DNA of 64,000 nucleotides, from NCBI GenBank assembly GCA_040399685.1, contig JBBART010000004.1, positions 1 to 64,000 of the forward strand, read 5' to 3'. The DNA comes from CAIQQQ01 sp040399685. Lineage in GTDB: Bacteria; Pseudomonadota; Alphaproteobacteria; Acetobacterales; Acetobacteraceae. This document shows, one piece after another, positions 8,400 to 17,149 of this stretch. Position 1 is the first letter of the stretch, and the number at the start of each line of letters is the position of its first letter. The position numbers and the translations under genes are program-made. The notes below the pieces were generated by a model. It was not told the origin of the DNA and made no database searches. It saw nothing but the letters and a program-made list of their open reading frames with translations.

Positions 8400-10271
8400 A
8401 TGGCCGAAGGCGTGTCCGCCGGCTTGGCAATGGATCTGGCGAACGATCCGGCCGATCTGCCGCGGGAAACCCTGCGCCGCGTGTTCGGGTTCCCCGAATT
8501 TCGCGGATTGCAGGAAGCCGCGGTCACGCACATCACCCAGGGCGGCGACGCTTTGGTGCTGATGCCCACCGGCGGCGGCAAGAGCATCTGCTATCAGATC
8601 CCGGCTCTGTGCCGCCACGGCACGGCTGTGATTGTCTCGCCGCTGATCGCCCTGATGGACGACCAGGTGGCGGCGCTGCGCCAGGTGGGCGTGGCCGCCG
8701 GGGCGCTGCATTCGGAGGTGGAACCCGATGAGGCCCGCCGCATCGGCCGGGCGCTGGATGCGGGGCAGCTAGACCTTATCTATGTGTCGCCGGAGCGCCT
8801 GCTGAGCCCCGGCACGATGGAGCGCCTGCAACGCATCGAGATCGCGTTGATCGCGATCGACGAGGCGCATTGCGTCAGCCAATGGGGCCACGAGTTCCGC
8901 CCCGAATTCCGCGAACTGGCCTGCCTGCCGCACTGTTTCCCCGGCGTGCCGCGCGTGGCGCTGACCGCCACCGCCGACCCGCGCACCCGCGAGGACATTC
9001 TCACGGCGCTGGGCATGGAGGGGGCGGCGATGTTCGCGGCCTCGTTCCATCGCCCCAATCTGCATATCGCGGCGGAAGCCAAGATCGGCGAGACCGCGCA
9101 GCTTCTGGCCCTGCTCGCCCGCCACAAGGGCGACACCGGCATCGTCTATTGCGGCAGCCGCGCCAAGACCGAGCGTATCGCCACCTCGCTGATCGCCAAG
9201 GGCTGGCCGGCGGTGGTGTTTCACGCCGGCATCGCGCCCGATATCAAGCGTGCGGCCCTGATGCGGTTTCGCTCGGGCGAGCCGATTGTGATGGTGGCCA
9301 CCATCGCCTTCGGCATGGGCATCGATCGCCCGGATGTGCGCTTCGTGGTGCATCTGGACATGCCGGACAGCCCGGAATCCTACTACCAGCAGATCGGCCG
9401 CGCCGGCCGCGATGGCGATGTGTCCGACACGCTGTTGCTGTATGGCGGCGAGGACATCGCCCGCGCCCGGCATTTCCTGCAAATGTCGGGCGCTCCCGAA
9501 AGCCAGAAGCGCGCCATGCGCACCAGGCTGGAGGCGATGATCAGCCTGACCGAGACCGCCGATTGCCGCACCCGGCAATTGCTGGCGTGCTTTGGCGAGG
9601 ATCTGCCGCAGCCCTGCGGTCATTGCGACAACTGTATCTCTCCGGTTGGCCAGTTCGACGGCACGATGGATGCGCAGAAGCTGATGTCGGCCATCTACCG
9701 CACCGGCCAGCGCTTCGGCGCGCTGCACGTGATCGGCGTGCTGATGGGCAAAACCAGCGACGCCGTCAGCAAATTCGGCCACGAAAAATTGCCGGTCTTC
9801 GGCATCGGTGCGGACCGCACCCGCGATTTCTGGCGTGGCGTGCTGCGCCAGTTGGTCGCCCGGGGCGTGCTAGAAGTGGATATGGGCGAATACGCCACCG
9901 TCAGCCTGGTGTCGGACCGTGCCCGCCCCATCCTGCGCGGCGAGGAGGTGGTGATGCTGCGCGACGATATCCTGGCGCCGGCGCAGAAGCGGGGCGCCGC
10001 GGATCGCAGTGATAAAGCCCGCGCACCGGCGACCGAGGGGCTCGATGCCGACGCGGCGGCCCTGTTTGATGCCCTGCGGCTGTGGCGCTCGGGTGAGGCG
10101 AAGGCGCAGTCCGTGCCGCCTTACGTCATCTTCCACGACGCGGTGCTGCGCGAGATCGCCACGCTGCGGCCGTCAGGCGAGGATGAGTTGGGCTTGATCA
10201 AGGGCGTCGGCGCCTCGAAGCTGGCGCGCTATGGGGCCGGTGTGCTCGGTGTGGTGCGCGAACGGGCGTAA
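8400..10271 (+). CDS. recQ: ATP-dependent DNA helicase RecQ
   Basis: 623 residues. Walker A TGGGKS (57-62), DEAH box (154-157) and the GIVYC, ATIAFGMGIDRPDVR and QQIGRAGRDG helicase motifs are all present. The RQC zinc site follows (CRTRQLLACFGEDLPQPCGHCDNC spacing), and an HRDC domain closes the protein (LGLIKGVGASKLARYG). It unwinds DNA 3' to 5' in recombination and fork repair. ATG 8400 is chosen; a TTG one codon earlier is also possible. The stop codon lies in the loop of a terminator hairpin. Confidence 0.95.
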   Translation: MAEGVSAGLAMDLANDPADLPRETLRRVFGFPEFRGLQEAAVTHITQGGDALVLMPTGGGKSICYQIPALCRHGTAVIVSPLIALMDDQVAALRQVGVAAGALHSEVEPDEARRIGRALDAGQLDLIYVSPERLLSPGTMERLQRIEIALIAIDEAHCVSQWGHEFRPEFRELACLPHCFPGVPRVALTATADPRTREDILTALGMEGAAMFAASFHRPNLHIAAEAKIGETAQLLALLARHKGDTGIVYCGSRAKTERIATSLIAKGWPAVVFHAGIAPDIKRAALMRFRSGEPIVMVATIAFGMGIDRPDVRFVVHLDMPDSPESYYQQIGRAGRDGDVSDTLLLYGGEDIARARHFLQMSGAPESQKRAMRTRLEAMISLTETADCRTRQLLACFGEDLPQPCGHCDNCISPVGQFDGTMDAQKLMSAIYRTGQRFGALHVIGVLMGKTSDAVSKFGHEKLPVFGIGADRTRDFWRGVLRQLVARGVLEVDMGEYATVSLVSDRARPILRGEEVVMLRDDILAPAQKRGAADRSDKARAPATEGLDADAAALFDALRLWRSGEAKAQSVPPYVIFHDAVLREIATLRPSGEDELGLIKGVGASKLARYGAGVLGVVRERA

Positions 10272-10285
10272 GCAGCGCCCGTTCG
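10259..10285. terminator. Hairpin overlapping the recQ stop codon
   Basis: Perfect 10-bp arms CGAACGGGCG and CGCCCGTTCG enclose a 7-nt loop containing the recQ TAA (10269-10271). An AT-rich TATAAAT follows. It sits between convergent recQ and the phosphatase-like gene (ending at 10297), so it can serve both strands. Confidence 0.65.
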
Positions 10286-10296
10286 TATAAATCCGG

Positions 10297-10827
10297 TCAG
10301 TTTTTCTTGGTGGCCTTTTCAAGTGCTGCCGGCATGTAGCCGTCGATCTGCTGGAACACCTGGTCGTAGACCGCCTTGGGCTGGCGATAGGCGTCCGTCA
10401 CGTCGACGGACTGGCCGGTGGCGTAGTCCGAGATGGTGAAGATCTTGCCCTTGGCCTGCGGATACAGCGCCAGGATGGTGTCCCTGTGCTTGTCCGTCAT
10501 GGTCAGGATGAGGTCGGAAAACTTGATGTCGTTCGCCGTCACCTGCACCGCCCGGTGGGTGGAAACGTCGATCCCGCGCTCCAGCAGCTGCGTCGCGAAA
10601 TCATGCTCTGGCACGATATTGTAGGGGTTCAACTCCACCGCGCGGGAGATGACGACGATATCCAGCTTCTTTTGCTGCGCCATCGCATTGGCCAGCGCCT
10701 CGGCTGTCACGCTGCGGCCGGTGTTGCCGGTGTCGATGAACGCCAGCCGGATTGGGCCGTCGGCTTGGGCGGCGAGGCTCAGCATCGAGCCCACAGCAAT
10801 CACGCTCGCCATCAAAATTTTCTTCAC
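10297..10827 (-). CDS. Exported low-molecular-weight phosphotyrosine phosphatase-like protein, catalytic Cys replaced
   Basis: 176 residues from GTG 10827, chosen because GGAGAAC lies 9 bases upstream and the start gives a clean signal peptide (MKKILMASVIAVG...AAQA/DG). The mature part has the LMW-PTP fold: the P-loop appears as FIDTGNTGRSVTAEAL, where active enzymes have a C(X)5R loop such as CTGNxCRS. Asp32 stands where the nucleophilic Cys belongs and Gly37 replaces the second Cys; Arg38-Ser39 are kept. A late TDAY may be the remnant of the general-acid DP loop. It is therefore probably a periplasmic pseudophosphatase or a binding protein. Cytoplasmic LMW-PTPs normally have no signal peptide, so both location and active site are odd. 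Confidence 0.8.
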   Translation of the reverse strand: MKKILMASVIAVGSMLSLAAQADGPIRLAFIDTGNTGRSVTAEALANAMAQQKKLDIVVISRAVELNPYNIVPEHDFATQLLERGIDVSTHRAVQVTANDIKFSDLILTMTDKHRDTILALYPQAKGKIFTISDYATGQSVDVTDAYRQPKAVYDQVFQQIDGYMPAALEKATKKN

Positions 10828-10920
10828 GCACCCGTTCTCCAACAATGGCACCATTGGCAGCGCAACACGCCGGGTGAGGCGCAATGCATGACGTTGCGGG
10901 AACAATCGGTCGCCCCTCGC

Positions 10921-10981
10921 GTAGGCCGGGCACCGCCCGACAATCATCCACGCCAGTCACGTCGGGCGATACCCGACCTAC
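10921..10981. repeat. REP-like inverted repeat pair
   Basis: The plus-strand unit at 10921-10941 (GTAGGCCGGGCACCGCCCGAC) faces a second unit at 10961-10981 whose complement reads GTAGGTCGGGTATCGCCCG+AC; about three bases differ. Each unit also folds on itself. The same unit recurs in the hairpin at 25214-25260. It lies between the M23 gene and the phosphatase-like gene and reaches into the last codons of the former. Confidence 0.6.
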
Positions 10982-11514
10982 TGGAACAGTCCGCCGGGCC
11001 GTCCCTCAGGCGCGCGGGCTTCTTCGATCGTGAGGCCCGGACCGGTTGGGCAGTTCGCCATCGCCAGAAACGGCTTGGGGTCCACTGCGCGGCCTGCGAG
11101 GCGCACTTCGAAATGCAGGTGCGCGCCATGGGCGTGACCGCTGGTGCCGATATTGCCGAGCGTGTCGCCCACGTTCAGCGTCTGGCCCATCTTGGCCCCA
11201 CGCGCGAAGCTGGACAGATGAGCATAGCGGGTGACGGTGCCATCGGCGTGCTGCAGGTCAACCATGTTGCCATAGCCGAAATAACTGCCCGAGAAGATCA
11301 CCCGGCCAGTTGCGGCCGCTCTTACGGGGGAGCCATAGGGGGCGAGAAGATCAATTCCGGAGTGGTACGATGTGAAGCCCCGCGCAACTTGTTTCAAGGC
11401 GGATGCCGGCATCAGCATGGGCCCACAGGAATCGGCAGCGGCGGCTATTGGAACGGCGAGAAGCATCAGAGATGCGAATGTTACAGCAGAAATAATCCGT
11501 GATGCATTTCTCAT
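10978..11514 (-). CDS. M23 family metallopeptidase, intact site
   Basis: 178 residues. A signal peptide ends near residue 27 (AAAA/DS). The LytM/peptidase M23 domain has all zinc and catalytic residues: H51 and D55 (HSGID) and H132, H134 (GAHLHFEV). It should cleave peptidoglycan peptide cross-links in the periplasm. The C-terminal 30 residues are a Pro/Gly-rich tail. The neighbour at 11584 is a paralogue with the same H51/D55 spacing but a damaged second motif. Confidence 0.87.
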   Translation of the reverse strand: MRNASRIISAVTFASLMLLAVPIAAAADSCGPMLMPASALKQVARGFTSYHSGIDLLAPYGSPVRAAATGRVIFSGSYFGYGNMVDLQHADGTVTRYAHLSSFARGAKMGQTLNVGDTLGNIGTSGHAHGAHLHFEVRLAGRAVDPKPFLAMANCPTGPGLTIEEARAPEGRPGGLFQ

Positions 11515-11583
11515 GGAACCGGGTTAACACGCGGTTTTGCGAAACGCCACCCTCAGATCGGCGTTTTTTGCGTGGCTGATGTC

Positions 11584-12084
11584 TTAAAAGTGAGATGGCC
11601 CGTGTTCGCACGGCGAGACCGGAAATAACGGGGCCGGATCGATCGGTTGTCCGTTGACCGTGATTTCAAAATACAGATGCGTGCCATAGGTCACGCCGCT
11701 GCGCCCGATGACGGCGATCCGCTCACCGCGGGCCACGTTGGTCTTTCCCTCGGCGAAGGCCGGCGCCACGAGGCCGAGATGCGAATACAGCGCCGTGTAG
11801 TCCCCCAGCGCCCCACGATGGGCGATGGCGATTTCCAGCCCGCCAGGACCGCGCCGGTGAATGGAGATGATTCGCCCAGCCGCCACCGCATAAACCGCCC
11901 CGCCCGCCGGTGCGCGCAGATCTATGCCGTTGTGAAACCCTGTGGCCCGTGGCCCCGGCGATGGCCGGACGCCGAATGGCGAAGTGAGGCAGGAAGGCCG
12001 CACCGGCAACTGCATCTCTCCCACCACCGGTTGCGCCACCGCGGCGTGAAACGGCAGCAGCATTGTTGCTGCCAACCAACGCAT
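11584..12084 (-). CDS. M23 (LytM) domain protein with altered metal site
   Basis: 166 residues from ATG 12084, which begins just after the stop of the binding-protein gene; a longer frame to 12123 is possible. A signal peptide ends near residue 18 (AVAQ/PV). H51 and D55 (HNGID) are kept, but the HxH motif reads H136-L-Y138, so the third zinc ligand is missing. Such degenerate LytM proteins (EnvC, NlpD) usually activate amidases and do not cut peptidoglycan themselves. It may regulate the intact paralogue just downstream or a cell-division amidase elsewhere. Confidence 0.83.
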   Translation of the reverse strand: MRWLAATMLLPFHAAVAQPVVGEMQLPVRPSCLTSPFGVRPSPGPRATGFHNGIDLRAPAGGAVYAVAAGRIISIHRRGPGGLEIAIAHRGALGDYTALYSHLGLVAPAFAEGKTNVARGERIAVIGRSGVTYGTHLYFEITVNGQPIDPAPLFPVSPCEHGPSHF

Positions 12085-12085
12085 C

Positions 12086-13600
12086 CTAGCGCCAGCTGGA
12101 CTGGTAGAAGCGCGGCAGTTCATCGGTGGTCGGCTTGAAGTTCAGCGTGCGCGAGAAGCCGTAGGTGGTGACATAGGTGTGCAGCGGCAGCCACAGCGCC
12201 TGGTCGCTGATCATGCGGATGGCCCGGCTGTAGAACCCACGCCGCCGGTCAGCGCTGGTGGTGGCCCCGCCTTGTTCGATCAGGCTCTGCAACTCCGGAA
12301 TGCGGGCATAGTCGTTATCACCGCCTGCGAAGAAATACGGCAGGATGGCCGAGACATCGTTGATCGAATAGCTGCCCCAGCTGCCCATGAACAACGGCGT
12401 GGTGCCGCTCGCCGCGCGCGCCACCGCCTGGCCGAGCGGCAATTGCGTCACCTTGGCGCGAATGCCCGCCGCCGCCAGATTGGCCGCCACCGCCTCGGCA
12501 TATTGGGGCAGGACGTAGGACACCAGCTCTGTGTCGAACCCATCAGGGTAGCCGGCTTCGGCCAGCAGCGTGCGGGCGCGGGCAGGCTCATACGCCACCC
12601 GCGCAGCGGCGGTCTGGTCGCAGCCGAACTGGGTGGGGAAACACGGTGCGTCTGGCACCCGGGCGCCGACGGCCAGCAGCGCCCGGCCCAGCGTGGGCCG
12701 ATCGATGGCGGCCATCACCGCCTGGCGCACCTTGACGTTGGTGTAGGGGCTTTTCGGGTCGGTGCGCCCGGCGGCGTCCAGCGACAGATAGCCGATCCGC
12801 ATGCTCTCTGCCCGCGTTTCCTGAAGGTTCGGATTTGCCGCGATCTCGGCGGATTTTTCCGGTGCGTAGGACCAGATCCAGTCGGTCTGCCCGCTCAGCA
12901 ACGCCTCCATTTCGGTCGCCGCGTCCGCCACCTGTCGGATGACGATATGCCCGATCGCCGGCTGGCCCTTGGGGCTCTGCCGAAAATACCCGTCAAAGCG
13001 CTCCAGCGTGATGCGTTGCGGATCGGCGTGGGTGATGCGGTAGGGGCCGCTGCCAACCGGTGCACGGGCAAAGCCCTGTGGCCCCACGCTGGTGCGGTAG
13101 GCCTTCGGCAGGATCGGCAGCGTCATTGCGATGTATTCCAGGGCTGCCGGAAACACCTGCTTGAGCTTGATTCGCACATGCAGGTCGTCCACCCGCTCTG
13201 CCCCTGCCAGCCAGGCGAAGTTGGACGGCACCGCCACCAGCGGGTCCGTCAGGGCCTGCTCGACGGTGTAGACCACGTCGGCAGCGGTGAACCGGGCGCC
13301 ATTGTGGAAGATAACGCCAGGACGGAGTTCGAATTCCAGCGTCGTGTCGTCGATGTATTTCCACGACAGCGCCAGCAGCGGGCGCAGTGCGAATGTTTGA
13401 GGGTCGCGGGAGATCAGCCCGTCCCACACCTGATGCGCCAGCACGAGGCCGTTGCGGAGCGGGTTGTGATACGGGTCCGCGTCCTCCACGGCCTCGCGCC
13501 AGGTGATGCGCAGCGTGTCGGCGGATTTCTGGGCGAAGGCCGGTGCGGCTGCGCACAGCAACACCAGCAGCAGAAAAGCGCGCATCACCTTCGTCTTCAT
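12086..13600 (-). CDS. ABC transporter substrate-binding protein, family 5 (dipeptide/oligopeptide type)
   Basis: 504 residues from ATG 13600; the frame is open further upstream only as a shadow of the SDR gene. The signal peptide is MRAFLLLVLLCAAAPAFA/QK. The mature part is an SBP_bac_5 protein: LRPLLALSWKYIDDTTLEFELR, GVIFHNGARFTAADVVYT and PVGSGPYRI. It should bind a peptide, opine, nickel complex or similar in the periplasm. No permease or ATPase gene lies nearby, so it is an orphan or works with a distant transporter. It starts 4 bp after the SDR stop. Confidence 0.88.
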   Translation of the reverse strand: MKTKVMRAFLLLVLLCAAAPAFAQKSADTLRITWREAVEDADPYHNPLRNGLVLAHQVWDGLISRDPQTFALRPLLALSWKYIDDTTLEFELRPGVIFHNGARFTAADVVYTVEQALTDPLVAVPSNFAWLAGAERVDDLHVRIKLKQVFPAALEYIAMTLPILPKAYRTSVGPQGFARAPVGSGPYRITHADPQRITLERFDGYFRQSPKGQPAIGHIVIRQVADAATEMEALLSGQTDWIWSYAPEKSAEIAANPNLQETRAESMRIGYLSLDAAGRTDPKSPYTNVKVRQAVMAAIDRPTLGRALLAVGARVPDAPCFPTQFGCDQTAAARVAYEPARARTLLAEAGYPDGFDTELVSYVLPQYAEAVAANLAAAGIRAKVTQLPLGQAVARAASGTTPLFMGSWGSYSINDVSAILPYFFAGGDNDYARIPELQSLIEQGGATTSADRRRGFYSRAIRMISDQALWLPLHTYVTTYGFSRTLNFKPTTDELPRFYQSSWR

Positions 13601-13604
13601 GGGT

Positions 13605-14387
13605 TTATGCCATGGTCGCGTTGAACGCCCCGCCATCGAGCAGCAGGTTCTGGCCCACGATGAAGCCGGAATGGGCGCTGCACAGGAAGGCGCAGGCGGC
13701 GCCGAACTCGGCAGGGTCCCCCACGCGGCCGGCCGGGCTGCCTTTTGCACGCTCCATCAGAAGCGCGTCGACCTCCTGGCCAGACGCGGCGGCGGCGGCG
13801 CGAGCGTTGGAGCGTAGCCGGTCGGTGAGGAACGGGCCGGGCAGCAGGTTGTTGATGGTTACGTTGTGCCGCGCCACCTGGCGGGCGAGGCCGGCCGCGA
13901 ACCCTGTCAGGCCGGCGCGGGCGCCGTTGCTCATGCCCAAGGCCGGAATGGGGGACTTCACCGAGCCGGAGGTGATGTTGACGATGCGCCCGAAGCCGCG
14001 TGCGATCATGCCGTCCACCACCGCCTTCATCAGGAAGATGGGCGTCAGCATGTTGGCATCGATGGCGGCGATCCAGGTGTCGCGATCCCAGTCGCGGAAA
14101 TCGCCTGGCGGCGGGCCACCAGCGTTGTTGACCAGAATATCCGGCGAAGGACATGCCGCCAGGGCGGCTGCGCGCCCGGCCTCGGTGGTGATGTCGCCCA
14201 CCACGGTCGTGACCGTCACGCCCGTGGCGGCGCGGATTTCGGCGGCGGTTTCTTCCAGCGGGCCTGCGGTGCGGGCGGTGATGACGACATTCACCCCCTC
14301 CATCGCCAGCGCCATCGCACAGGCGCGGCCGAGGCCCTTGCTGGCCGCGCAGACCAACGCGGTTTTGCCCTTGAGTCCGATGTCCAT
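13605..14387 (-). CDS. SDR family oxidoreductase of the subgroup lacking Tyr-x3-Lys
   Basis: 260 residues. The Rossmann cofactor loop is degenerate (CAASKGLGRA at 13-22; classical TGxxxGxG). NNAGG (88-92) and the catalytic-loop serine (NITSGS near 140) are present. Where classical SDRs have YxxxK, this protein reads GMSNGARAGL (151-160), so the catalytic Tyr and Lys are absent. LPGPFLTDR follows as usual. A known SDR branch has this SN-R pattern and is annotated as 3-oxoacyl-ACP reductase-like. It sits between a thioesterase (14 bp upstream) and a binding-protein gene. Confidence 0.85.
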   Translation of the reverse strand: MDIGLKGKTALVCAASKGLGRACAMALAMEGVNVVITARTAGPLEETAAEIRAATGVTVTTVVGDITTEAGRAAALAACPSPDILVNNAGGPPPGDFRDWDRDTWIAAIDANMLTPIFLMKAVVDGMIARGFGRIVNITSGSVKSPIPALGMSNGARAGLTGFAAGLARQVARHNVTINNLLPGPFLTDRLRSNARAAAAASGQEVDALLMERAKGSPAGRVGDPAEFGAACAFLCSAHSGFIVGQNLLLDGGAFNATMA

Positions 14388-14400
14388 GGTATTGTCCTGC

Positions 14401-14844
14401 TCACATAATAGACTGAAAGGCCGCGCGCTGGGCCTGGGGAATGGGGGTGGGCTTCATCGTTGCCCGCGCGACATACACATGCACGAAGAAACCCTCGGCG
14501 GACGCCACATCCTCATCGGCGCGAAACACCGCCGAGACATAGCGCACCGAACTGTTTCCAAGCCGCTCCACCCGCACGCCGACGGTGATCGGGTCCGGAT
14601 AGGCGATCTCGCGCAGATATCGAAGATTGGTCTCGGCCACCACGCCCACAATCTCGCTGGCGCCGAGTTCCAGAATGCCCTGCTCGATCAGGAACATGTT
14701 CACGGCCGTGTCGATCCAGGAATAATACACCACGTTGTTGACGTGCCCGAAGGCGTCGTTGTCCTGCCAGCGCGTGGTGATGGTCTGGAAATACCGATAG
14801 TCGGCGCGTGTTGTCGGCGATGGGCGTGTGGTCGGTGGGGTCAT
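14401..14844 (-). CDS. Acyl-CoA thioesterase, 4HBT hot-dog family
   Basis: 147 residues. The signature RWQDNDAFGHVNNVVYYSW at residues 25-43 contains the catalytic aspartate of the 4-hydroxybenzoyl-CoA thioesterase (YbgC/FadM) family. The enzyme hydrolyses acyl-CoA in the cytoplasm. GAGG-type ribosome site AGAGG is 5 bases before ATG 14844. It is the first gene of a minus-strand run with the SDR, a binding protein and two M23 genes, and is divergent from copC. Confidence 0.85.
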   Translation of the reverse strand: MTPPTTRPSPTTRADYRYFQTITTRWQDNDAFGHVNNVVYYSWIDTAVNMFLIEQGILELGASEIVGVVAETNLRYLREIAYPDPITVGVRVERLGNSSVRYVSAVFRADEDVASAEGFFVHVYVARATMKPTPIPQAQRAAFQSIM

Positions 14845-14961
14845 TTTGGCCTCTTGTGGCCTTGACTACACAGCGTTTCCGCCAGCGCGTCCACCATGGC
14901 AAACGTGACAATCGGTGGTCAGGCGGCTAGACCGGCCACATTCTGGGCAAGGTTGCTGCAT

Positions 14962-15327
14962 ATGCGAAATCGGTGGATGGGATGCTGGCTGATCGTCATG
15001 GTGGCGGGCCTGCTGGCCACGGCACCGGCGCAGGCGCACGCGATTCTGGTGCAAAGCCAGCCTGCGATTGAGGCCGCGTTGCCGGCGGGTGATGTGTCCA
15101 TTCGGTTTCGTTTCAACAGCCGCGTCGATCGCGGCCGGTCGCGGCTGACGCTGATTCGCCCCGATCGCAGCACGGAAGTGCTGCCGATCGCCGCTGAGGG
15201 CACTGACGATCTGCTGTTTTCCAAAATTTCACTGATGCCGGGCGCCTACGTGGTGCGCTGGCAGGTTCTGGCGATTGACGGGCACATCACGCGCGGCGAC
15301 GTGCCGTTCAAGATCGAGGGTAAGTAA
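14962..15327 (+). CDS. copC: CopC-type copper-binding periplasmic protein
   Basis: 121 residues from ATG 14962; ATG 14896 would add 22 residues. The signal peptide ends TAPAQA/HAILVQSQP, leaving histidine as the first mature residue, the Cu(II) ligand of CopC. A second ligand histidine lies in AIDGHITRGDVPFKI at the C-terminus. The fold is the seven-stranded CopC beta-sandwich. copD follows after 1 bp, so the pair moves copper across the inner membrane or supports copper tolerance. Confidence 0.85.
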   Translation: MRNRWMGCWLIVMVAGLLATAPAQAHAILVQSQPAIEAALPAGDVSIRFRFNSRVDRGRSRLTLIRPDRSTEVLPIAAEGTDDLLFSKISLMPGAYVVRWQVLAIDGHITRGDVPFKIEGK

Positions 15328-15328
15328 G

Positions 15329-16972
15329 GTGAGCCTTCTCGTTGATCTGTTTGGCTATCTCAGCATCATCATCCATGGCCTGACCATCGTGTCGCAGTCC
15401 ATGGCGCTGGGCGGCGTTTTGTTCCTGGTGTTCCTGGCGCTGCCGATGTCCAGCACCATCGGTCCGCGCGTGGCCGCGGACACGGCGCGCATTGCCGCCT
15501 GGTCGGCGTTGGCGCTGATCCTGTGCGAGGCCGCAACCGTCGCGCTGCAGGCGGCAGTGCTGACCGATACCGTGGATCTGACGCTGTTCGAGGCGCTGGG
15601 CGCCAGTTCGGCGTTGGCCGGCATCATCAAGATGGCGGCCGGCGCGGTGTTGGCCGTGCTGCTGTTCACGCTGGGCACCACCGCGCCGCGCGGCCTGCTG
15701 CTGGCTGCGGGGCTGGTGGAATTGATGGCGGCCACGCTCACCACCCATGCCGCCGCCCGGCTGGACGATCGGCCGCTCCTCCTGGCGGCGGCCTTGTTGC
15801 ACCAGTTGGGGGCAGCGATCTGGATTGGCGGCATTCCGGCCTTCATCTCGGCGCTGGCGCGGGTGAATGACGGGTTTGGCTGGCGGGCGGTGGGCATTCG
15901 GTTCTCGCGCATGTCGCAGATTGGCGTTGGCTGCATCGTGGTGTCGGCGGTGGTGATGTCGGTGCTGTATGTCGGCACGCCCGACGCGCTGTACGGCACG
16001 GCCTATGGCGTGATGGTGGGGGCCAAGGCCGCGATGTTCCTGGCGCTGCTGGCGCTGGGCTATGGCAATTCCCGCACCGTGGCGCGCCTGAAGGCCAATC
16101 CCAACGAGCCGATTGGCCGCATGAAGCGGTTCGCGGAAGTGGAGATCGGCATCGGCTTCAGTCTGTTCTTCGCCGCCGCCTCCCTGACCTCGGTGCCGCC
16201 CTCGGTGGATCTGACGGCGGATCGTGTGACGTGGCATGAGGTGGTGGAGCGCAACGCGCCGGTGTGGCCACGCATGGTTTCCCCGCAGCATGACGATCTG
16301 GCACTGCCGGCCTTGCAGGCGCAATTGGATGCGGAAGCGGCGGTCAACGCCACCAAGCCACCACCGGCCTTCATCCCGGGTGGCGGTGAGTTGCCGGCGC
16401 GCAATGCGGCCGATATCGCATGGTCGGAATTCAACCATCATTGGGCCGGCGTGTTCGTGGTGCTGATCGGCGTATTGGCGTTCATGAACCGTGCCGGAAT
16501 CCGTTGGGCCAAGCATTGGCCGTTGGTGTTCCTGGGGCTTGCGGTGTTCCTGTTCCTCCGCTCTGACCCAGAAGTCTGGCCGATGGGCGATGAGGGCATT
16601 TTCGAAAGTCTGCGCGATATCGAGGTGTTGCAACATCGCTTTTTCGTGTTGCTGACGGTGATGTTCGCGTTCTTTGAATGGCGCGTGCGGGCCGGCGGTT
16701 GGGACGACAAGCGCGCCAGGCTGGTGTTCCCGCTGGTCTGCGCCGTGGGCGGTGCCGCGTTGCTGACGCACAGCCACGCCATCGCCAACGTGAAGGAGGC
16801 GCTGCTGATCGAACTGACGCACACGCCGCTCGCCTTGGCCTCGATCGCGGCCGGCTGGGCGCGGTGGTTGGAAATTCGCATGAAGGATCGCACCGGCCGG
16901 GTTGCCGGATGGGTGTGGCCGATCTGCTTTGTGTTTATCGGGCTGCTGCTGCTGTCGTATCGGGAAGCCTGA
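15329..16972 (+). CDS. copD: CopD family copper resistance/uptake membrane protein
   Basis: 547 residues from GTG 15329, 1 bp after the copC stop. About eight hydrophobic segments form the CopD domain in the first 300 residues (LHQLGAAIWIGGIPAFISAL holds a conserved His/Trp pair). A 100-residue soluble stretch follows, then four or more further membrane segments with VLQHRFFVLLTVMFAFFEW. E. coli YebZ and PcoD have about 290-310 residues; the extra C-terminal half resembles the longer CopD forms. The substrate is copper received from CopC. Confidence 0.85.
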   Translation: MSLLVDLFGYLSIIIHGLTIVSQSMALGGVLFLVFLALPMSSTIGPRVAADTARIAAWSALALILCEAATVALQAAVLTDTVDLTLFEALGASSALAGIIKMAAGAVLAVLLFTLGTTAPRGLLLAAGLVELMAATLTTHAAARLDDRPLLLAAALLHQLGAAIWIGGIPAFISALARVNDGFGWRAVGIRFSRMSQIGVGCIVVSAVVMSVLYVGTPDALYGTAYGVMVGAKAAMFLALLALGYGNSRTVARLKANPNEPIGRMKRFAEVEIGIGFSLFFAAASLTSVPPSVDLTADRVTWHEVVERNAPVWPRMVSPQHDDLALPALQAQLDAEAAVNATKPPPAFIPGGGELPARNAADIAWSEFNHHWAGVFVVLIGVLAFMNRAGIRWAKHWPLVFLGLAVFLFLRSDPEVWPMGDEGIFESLRDIEVLQHRFFVLLTVMFAFFEWRVRAGGWDDKRARLVFPLVCAVGGAALLTHSHAIANVKEALLIELTHTPLALASIAAGWARWLEIRMKDRTGRVAGWVWPICFVFIGLLLLSYREA

Positions 16973-16995
16973 AGCGATTATCAGATGAGGAAGAT

Positions 16996-17117
16996 CTTCT
17001 TTTTCTGAAGAAAAAGAAGCAAAAAGACTTTCATTCATTTCGGCGCATGGCGCGGCATATGCTGCACCATGCGTCTGAATTCATGAAGTTTTTTGGTTCT
17101 TTTTTCAAAAAAGAACC
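16996..17117. repeat. AT-rich fold-back repeat, copy 1
   Basis: The left hairpin at 16996-17019 has arms CTTCTTTTTC and GAAAAAGAAG with a TGAA loop. The right hairpin at 17095-17117 has arms GGTTCTTTTTT and AAAAAAGAACC around one C. Both arms and about 20 bp of inner flank (CAAAAAGACTTTCATTCATT, GAAGTTTTTTGG) recur at 21337-21457, but the centre differs. It lies between convergent copD and the acyl-CoA ligase gene and may terminate both. Confidence 0.8.
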
Positions 17118-17149
17118 CATTCGCTTACCTTTACATCTTTTGCCAGACT

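Noticed and set aside
12179..13624. 481-codon plus-strand frame over the binding-protein gene
   Set aside because: Shadow of the family 5 binding protein, with no ribosome site or recognisable domain.
15308..17038. 576-codon minus-strand frame over copD
   Set aside because: Shadow of copD; Gln/His/Arg-rich, and it crosses the fold-back repeat.
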